DNA from: an uncultured Clostridia bacterium
Lineage (GTDB): Bacteria > Bacillota > Clostridia > Monoglobales > Monoglobaceae
Length of the DNA stretch: 64,000 nucleotides
Assembly (NCBI GenBank): GCA_910580105.1
Contig: CAJTWN010000001.1
Coordinates: 124,001-188,000, forward strand
Direction of reading: 5' to 3'
Positions within the stretch are counted from its first letter, which is position 1; the number at the start of each line of letters is the position of its first letter. The translations under genes were made by a program, and so were the position numbers. The notes under the pieces are model-generated. The model was given only the letters and a program-made list of their open reading frames with translations. It had not been told where the DNA came from and did no database searches. Below, piece by piece: positions 60,144-64,000 of this stretch.

Positions 60144-60164
60144 GCAGTGCAGTTGTCACTGCTT
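60142..60164 (+). terminator. Terminator of the M42-to-mini-protein operon
   Basis: AAGCAGTG pairs perfectly with CACTGCTT around a seven-base loop, followed by TTTTT; it begins inside the stop codon of the mini-protein gene. Confidence 0.88.
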
Positions 60165-60184
60165 TTTTTATCGGAAAGGAAAAT

Positions 60185-60709
60185 ATGAAAATTTTAGAAA
60201 CAAAACGATTGATTTTACGAGAGATGACGGATGAAGATTATCCGGCTCTTTGTAAGATGCTGCGGGATGCGGAAGTGATGTATGCCTATGCCCATGCGTT
60301 TTCTGAACAGGAGGCATGGGCATGGCTGCGTAATCAGCAGAGACGTTATCGGGAAGATGGATTTGGATTGTGGGCCGCAGTGCAGAGAACGAGCGGAGAA
60401 ATGATAGGGCAGTGTGGAATTACATGGCAAAGCTGGAATGAGCGGATGGTACCGGAAATAGGCTATTTGTTTTGTAAAGCGTTTTGGCATCAGGGATATG
60501 CAATTGAGGCTGCGGAAGCGTGTAAAAAATATGCCTTTGTAAAGTTAAAATTTAAAGAGGTATTTTCAATTATTCGGGAGAATAACGTGCCTTCAATTCG
60601 GGTGGCCCAGCGAAATGGAATGCAGTGTTTGGGAAGTATGCTTAAACACTATTATGGATTAGATATGCCGCATCTGGTTTTTTCAGTTAAAAATCCGTCA
60701 CTCTCTTAA
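60185..60709 (+). CDS. GNAT acetyltransferase (RimJ/RimL-like)
   Basis: 174 residues. It starts LETKRLILREMTDEDYPALCKML, the usual RimJ/RimL-type opening; acetyl-CoA binding is suggested by GYLFCKAFWHQGYAIEAAEA and the 'N..S..V..R.GM' motif NNVPSIRVAQRNGM. Substrate unknown; it may act on a small molecule or a protein N-terminus. GGAAAGGA lies before the ATG. It follows a terminator by 20 bases and precedes a separate promoter, so it may be read by leakage from upstream. Confidence 0.88.
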   Translation: MKILETKRLILREMTDEDYPALCKMLRDAEVMYAYAHAFSEQEAWAWLRNQQRRYREDGFGLWAAVQRTSGEMIGQCGITWQSWNERMVPEIGYLFCKAFWHQGYAIEAAEACKKYAFVKLKFKEVFSIIRENNVPSIRVAQRNGMQCLGSMLKHYYGLDMPHLVFSVKNPSLS

Positions 60710-60755
60710 CCCAATAATTTATTCAGAAGATTTTTATAATCCATCTTTCCCTGTA

Positions 60756-60784
60756 TTGACAAGCTTTTTGCTTCATGTTAAAAT
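60756..60784 (+). promoter_or_regulatory. Promoter of the diaminopimelate dehydrogenase gene
   Basis: Perfect TTGACA (60756-60761), a 17-base spacer and TAAAAT (60779-60784) with an extended TGT before it. Confidence 0.65.
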
Positions 60785-60825
60785 ATGTTTGCTAAAGAGA
60801 AATAAAGAAGAAAAGGAGAATGAAC

Positions 60826-61812
60826 ATGACGATAAAAATCGGTATTTTGGGGTACGGCAACCTCGGCAAAGGAATTGAATGTGCTATACGGCAGAATGAT
60901 GATTTGGAGCTTGTCGGTGTTTTTACACGGAGAGAGCCAAAGAATGTAAAAATCCTGACAGAAGGCGTATCTGTTTATCATGTAGATGAAGCTGAAAAAA
61001 TGCAGGATAAAATTGATGTTATGATCCTTTGCGGCGGCAGTGCTACCGACCTTCCGGAACAAACGCCCCGTTTTGCAAAGATGTTTCATGTCATTGATAG
61101 TTTTGATACACACGCAAAGATTCCCGAACATTTTGCCGCGGTTGATGCTGCTGCAAAAGAAAGCGGGCATGTTGCGGTTATTTCGGTTGGCTGGGATCCG
61201 GGCTTGTTCTCGCTCAATAGAATGTATGCCGGAGCAATCCTTCCTGATGGTGCAGATTATACTTTTTGGGGAAAAGGGGTCAGTCAGGGACATTCCGATG
61301 CAATCCGCAGAATTGATGGTGTGTTGGATGCAAAACAGTATACCATTCCTATTGAAGCCGCGCTTGAAGCGGTAAGAAGCGGCAGCAATCCGGAACTTTC
61401 AACCCGGCAAAAACATTTGCGGGAATGCTTTGTTGTTGCTGAAGAGGGGGCGGACCTTCAAAAGATAGAAATGGAAATCAAAACTATGCCGAATTATTTT
61501 GCTGATTATGATACAACGGTTCATTTTATTTCTGAGGAAGAGTTGAAACGTGATCATGGCGGCATTCCCCATGGCGGATTTGTGATCCGCAGTGGGAAGA
61601 CCGGATGGAATGGTGAAAATCAGCATATTATTGAATATAGTTTGAAACTGGATTCGAATCCGGAATTTACTTCTTCCGTTCTTGTGGCATATGCACGTGC
61701 GGCGTATAAAATGGCAACTGAGGGGCAAAACGGCTGCAAAACCGTATTTGATATTGCGCCTGCATACCTTTCGGCAAAGAGTGGCGAAGAATTGCGGAAG
61801 AATTTGTTATAA
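60826..61812 (+). CDS. ddh: meso-Diaminopimelate D-dehydrogenase
   Basis: 329 residues. Dinucleotide-binding start IGILGYGNLGKGIECAI, then the family-specific VISVGWDPGLFSLNR, FWGKGVSQGHSDAIRRI and PHGGFVIRSGKTG segments. It aminates tetrahydrodipicolinate reductively to meso-DAP in one step, giving a short lysine and peptidoglycan precursor route. GGAG seven bases before the ATG at 60826 favours it over the ATG at 60820. It is monocistronic between a promoter and terminator. Confidence 0.94.
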   Translation: MTIKIGILGYGNLGKGIECAIRQNDDLELVGVFTRREPKNVKILTEGVSVYHVDEAEKMQDKIDVMILCGGSATDLPEQTPRFAKMFHVIDSFDTHAKIPEHFAAVDAAAKESGHVAVISVGWDPGLFSLNRMYAGAILPDGADYTFWGKGVSQGHSDAIRRIDGVLDAKQYTIPIEAALEAVRSGSNPELSTRQKHLRECFVVAEEGADLQKIEMEIKTMPNYFADYDTTVHFISEEELKRDHGGIPHGGFVIRSGKTGWNGENQHIIEYSLKLDSNPEFTSSVLVAYARAAYKMATEGQNGCKTVFDIAPAYLSAKSGEELRKNLL

Positions 61813-61840
61813 TAGAAGTTGAAGAATAAAGGAAAAGAGG

Positions 61841-61868
61841 AAAAGAGCACCTGTATGGGTGCTCTTTT
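61841..61868. terminator. Bidirectional terminator after ddh
   Basis: AAAAGAGCACC pairs with GGTGCTCTTTT around a short loop; T-tracts on both strands. It lies between convergent ddh and the Gfo/Idh gene. A further hairpin (TTCAACTAT...ATAGTTGAA, 61896-61916) sits just after the Gfo/Idh stop. Confidence 0.8.
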
Positions 61869-61917
61869 GTGTCTTTTTAAGGAATCCACAACACTTTCAA
61901 CTATACAATAGTTGAAG

Positions 61918-62922
61918 TTATAGTATAATCCGCTTGCCTTCCTTTGCGCTTTTATAAAATGATAAAAGTGTTTTCATTACCGGCATAGCATCAGAAAGAG
62001 ATAGATAAGGTATCTCATCACCTTCAAGATGTGCGTAAAAATCATGAATTACACGTGCGTGTCCACTTCCCCAATAACTGCGGCCAGGCGTACTGCTGTC
62101 ATCATGAATAAGAATTTGACAATCATCTTTTGTGACTTGATAAAGCCGATTATCCGCATAGCGGAAGAGTATATTTTCAAATTCAAATTCCAGACGTACC
62201 GGAGAATTGGTGGTATATGTATTCGTCGCATAAAAACAAGCATGGACGCCTGAAGACATTTCTAAAATAGCGTCAGCCGTATCTTCTACCTCAATTTGGT
62301 GGAGATATTTATTGCTAATGGTTGCCGTAATTGCTGAAACAGGGCCGCCAAGGTAACAAATCAAATCAAACAGATGTACAGCCTGATTTATCATCACACC
62401 ACCGCCTTCGGTTTCCCATCTGCCGCGCCAATCATCATGCTGATAATATTGCGGTGTACGCTGCCAGGTAAGAAAGCCGGTGATCCCGCAGAGTTTGCCC
62501 CATTCCTGTTTCGGATTTTTAAGAAGCTGGTGCAAGAGACAAACCGAGGGATTGGTTCGATTTTGTAGCATGATACATATTTTTTTGTCCGTATTCTGTT
62601 CGGCAAAGGCCAATTCATTCAATTGATCAAAAGAGATGGCGGCCGGTTTTTCCAATACAACATGTTTTCCTGCTTTGAGTGCCTGTATGGTCATTTCTTT
62701 GTGCAGATAGTGGGGGGTACAAATGTGAACAGTGTCGACAAGCGGATCCTTACATACTGCGTTAAAAGAAGAAAAGCGTTTAATATTCGTATTTTCAGGT
62801 GCGAAAGAAGAAAGTCTTTCCGGTTTGACATCACATACGCCATAAAGACGGTTTTCTTTCTGCAAAGCATCTGCATGTATGGGACCGATCGCCCCAATTC
62901 CAACAACACATCCTTTTTTCAT
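61918..62922 (-). CDS. Gfo/Idh/MocA family oxidoreductase
   Basis: 334 residues. An NAD(P)-binding Rossmann domain (KGCVVGIGAIGPIHADAL, then HICTPHYLHKEMTIQALKAGKHVVLEKP) precedes the alpha/beta C-terminal domain with GGGVMINQAVHLFDLICYLGGP, which contains the catalytic-type His. These enzymes oxidise sugars, inositols or related polyols. Its ATG starts one base after the stop of the TIM-barrel gene upstream, with AAAGGA inside that gene, so they are coupled. Substrate unknown. Confidence 0.9.
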   Translation of the reverse strand: MKKGCVVGIGAIGPIHADALQKENRLYGVCDVKPERLSSFAPENTNIKRFSSFNAVCKDPLVDTVHICTPHYLHKEMTIQALKAGKHVVLEKPAAISFDQLNELAFAEQNTDKKICIMLQNRTNPSVCLLHQLLKNPKQEWGKLCGITGFLTWQRTPQYYQHDDWRGRWETEGGGVMINQAVHLFDLICYLGGPVSAITATISNKYLHQIEVEDTADAILEMSSGVHACFYATNTYTTNSPVRLEFEFENILFRYADNRLYQVTKDDCQILIHDDSSTPGRSYWGSGHARVIHDFYAHLEGDEIPYLSLSDAMPVMKTLLSFYKSAKEGKRIIL

Positions 62923-62923
62923 G

Positions 62924-63676
62924 TTAACAAAATCCTTTTGTTTTGAGATTATCATAACTGATTTTCATACTGTCAAAGGGATTGCCTTTACATACATCCT
63001 GTTCTACCATAGCGTATTGGCATCCTGCTTCTTCACAGGCCGCAATGATGCTGTCCCAATTAAGATTGCCTTCCATAACTTCACTCATGGTGACAGAGAA
63101 GTTTTCAACAATCAGATCTTTAAAATGAACAACGATTGCACGCTTGCCGATTTTTTTGATAAAAGATGCAGGATCAATGCCGGAAAAGGCCAGCCAATAG
63201 ACATCCAAAATAAAGTCAAAATCAGAATCTTCTACCAATGTGTCCATCAAGAATTTGCCATTATCCTTCATAAACTCAAAACCATGATTATGATAGGCAA
63301 AGGTCATTCCGGCATCGCGAAATGCCTTACAGACGGGTGTAAATTCTTTAACAAAATCTTTAAACCCCTGGGGATTGCGGAAAGATTCGGGCATAGCTCC
63401 AATGCCGGCAATTTTGCAGCCAATAATTTTATGATATTCAATCATGCCTTCTAAATTATCAATATAGTCGTTATATCCCTTATGCGTACAAATTGGTTCT
63501 AATTCGTATTTATCGCACAATGCACGGATATCATGCGGATCAATATCACCGATGGCAGACAGCTGAACGGTTTTGTATCCGATTGATTTAAGCTTTTTAA
63601 ATGTTTCCTCTAAATCTTCCTTGGTTTTGCAGTAATCTCTTAATGTATAGAGCTGTGCTCCAATACGTTTATCCAT
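62924..63676 (-). CDS. Sugar phosphate isomerase/epimerase (TIM barrel, AP-endonuclease 2 fold)
   Basis: 250 residues. The xylose-isomerase-like barrel is seen in IGAQLYTLRDYCKTKEDLEETFKKLKSIGYKTVQLS, metal-site residues in HNHGFEF, DVYWLAFSG and HFKD, and the late VEQD Glu. Family members include inosose dehydratase and 3-keto-sugar isomerases that work with Gfo/Idh dehydrogenases, as here. AAGGAG precedes the ATG at 63676; the frame extends upstream without support. It lies 13 bases after the partial dehydrogenase gene. Confidence 0.9.
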   Translation of the reverse strand: MDKRIGAQLYTLRDYCKTKEDLEETFKKLKSIGYKTVQLSAIGDIDPHDIRALCDKYELEPICTHKGYNDYIDNLEGMIEYHKIIGCKIAGIGAMPESFRNPQGFKDFVKEFTPVCKAFRDAGMTFAYHNHGFEFMKDNGKFLMDTLVEDSDFDFILDVYWLAFSGIDPASFIKKIGKRAIVVHFKDLIVENFSVTMSEVMEGNLNWDSIIAACEEAGCQYAMVEQDVCKGNPFDSMKISYDNLKTKGFC

Positions 63677-63689
63677 TTTCTTCAACTCC

Positions 63690-64000
63690 TTAATATGTAT
63701 TATCTGTTCCAACGGTAATTTGTACATCTTCTTTTACGATGGTTGAGTTGGCGATCTTTTCCTGCAATAAGCGATAAAAATCATCGTGAGGAAAGTTCTC
63801 AACATCAGCCCATCCGCCTGTCCAGGCAGAATAATGAATGGCATTTGAAATAGTGAGTCCCCGTACGCCTTCATACCCCGGCGCAAGCAGAGGTGTTCCG
63901 TTTAAAATTGCTTTGGCAAAATCCTGTAATATGCCTTTGTGCTGCGGTCCGCCGGTTCGGTCAACAGGAATTTCACAGTCCCAGCATTCCGGCCGTCCAA
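63690..64000 (-). CDS. Partial Gfo/Idh/MocA-type oxidoreductase, C-terminus
   Basis: The minus strand from the window edge to a TAA at 63690 encodes about 103 residues. They include GGPQHKGILQDFAKAILNGTPLLAPGYEGVRGLTISNAIHYSAWTG, the C-terminal pattern of Gfo/Idh/MocA dehydrogenases, and end in VGTDNTY. The N-terminal Rossmann part lies outside the window. It is the first visible gene of a three-gene operon with the TIM-barrel enzyme and the second dehydrogenase. Confidence 0.72.
   Translation of the reverse strand, partial: GRPECWDCEIPVDRTGGPQHKGILQDFAKAILNGTPLLAPGYEGVRGLTISNAIHYSAWTGGWADVENFPHDDFYRLLQEKIANSTIVKEDVQITVGTDNTY

Overview
The window is a chromosomal segment of an endospore-forming, anaerobic member of the Firmicutes, class Clostridia. 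Evidence is spo0A next to spoIVB, spoIIM and probable spore-coat genes. CIRCE/HrcA heat-shock control, Shine-Dalgarno sites close to AGGAGG, frequent TTG/GTG starts, moderately AT-rich DNA, a ferredoxin-dependent 2-oxoacid oxidoreductase and a PTS transporter all fit. I cannot resolve family or genus. No rRNA, tRNA, CRISPR array, insertion sequence or prophage is visible; nearly everything is vertically inherited core or metabolic DNA.

Layout. 1-70: N-terminus of a minus-strand HTH regulator, then an AT-rich gap with a promoter. 479-4164: signal-recognition/ribosome operon ylxM-ffh-rpsP-khpA-rimM-trmD; rplS, which often follows trmD, is not there. 4276-11978: a zinc-ribbon/one-TM/repeat protein followed by nadD-yqeK-LCP-rsfS-leuS. 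12171-17838: a PTS IICB permease, a Cys-rich probable spore protein (minus), a small unknown and an EF-G-like GTPase. 18004-22406: a DHHW acetyltransferase-like exoprotein (minus), a parvulin lipoprotein, a cyclophilin and the CCA enzyme. 22496-27874: ribulokinase, tmk-metK and rqcH. 27900-30915: sporulation block with a GerQ-like coat protein (minus), a 40-residue Asn/Gln microprotein, spoIVB and spo0A. 31034-38270: CIRCE-hrcA-grpE-dnaK-dnaJ-prmA-rsmE and a membrane protein.

38496-46877 (minus): one long operon lon-ysxC-FAH-hisS-aspS-tyrS, with a promoter before lon and a terminator after tyrS. 46896-49229 (minus): xerD-purD. 49264-49911 (minus): spoIIM. 50057-60164 (plus): the most distinctive stretch, an apparently continuous run of three M42-family peptidase genes, a sodium:solute symporter, a phenylacetate-CoA-ligase-type enzyme, iorA-iorB, a double-ACT protein, a PLP enzyme of the methionine gamma-lyase-like family and an eight-Cys mini-protein. 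It reads as a peptide/amino-acid fermentation locus in which arylpyruvates are oxidised to acyl-CoAs and then to acids with ATP gain (inference). Its second and third M42 proteins have progressively lost the metal ligands and the catalytic Glu, suggesting pseudo-peptidase subunits. 60185-61812: a GNAT acetyltransferase and meso-diaminopimelate dehydrogenase. 61918-64000 (minus): two Gfo/Idh/MocA oxidoreductases around a TIM-barrel isomerase, probably sugar or polyol catabolism, cut by the window edge.

Start sites were chosen from Shine-Dalgarno spacing and family N-termini, so several differ from the longest open frame. Promoters and terminators were found by eye. Functions rest on recognised motifs, not on database searches.
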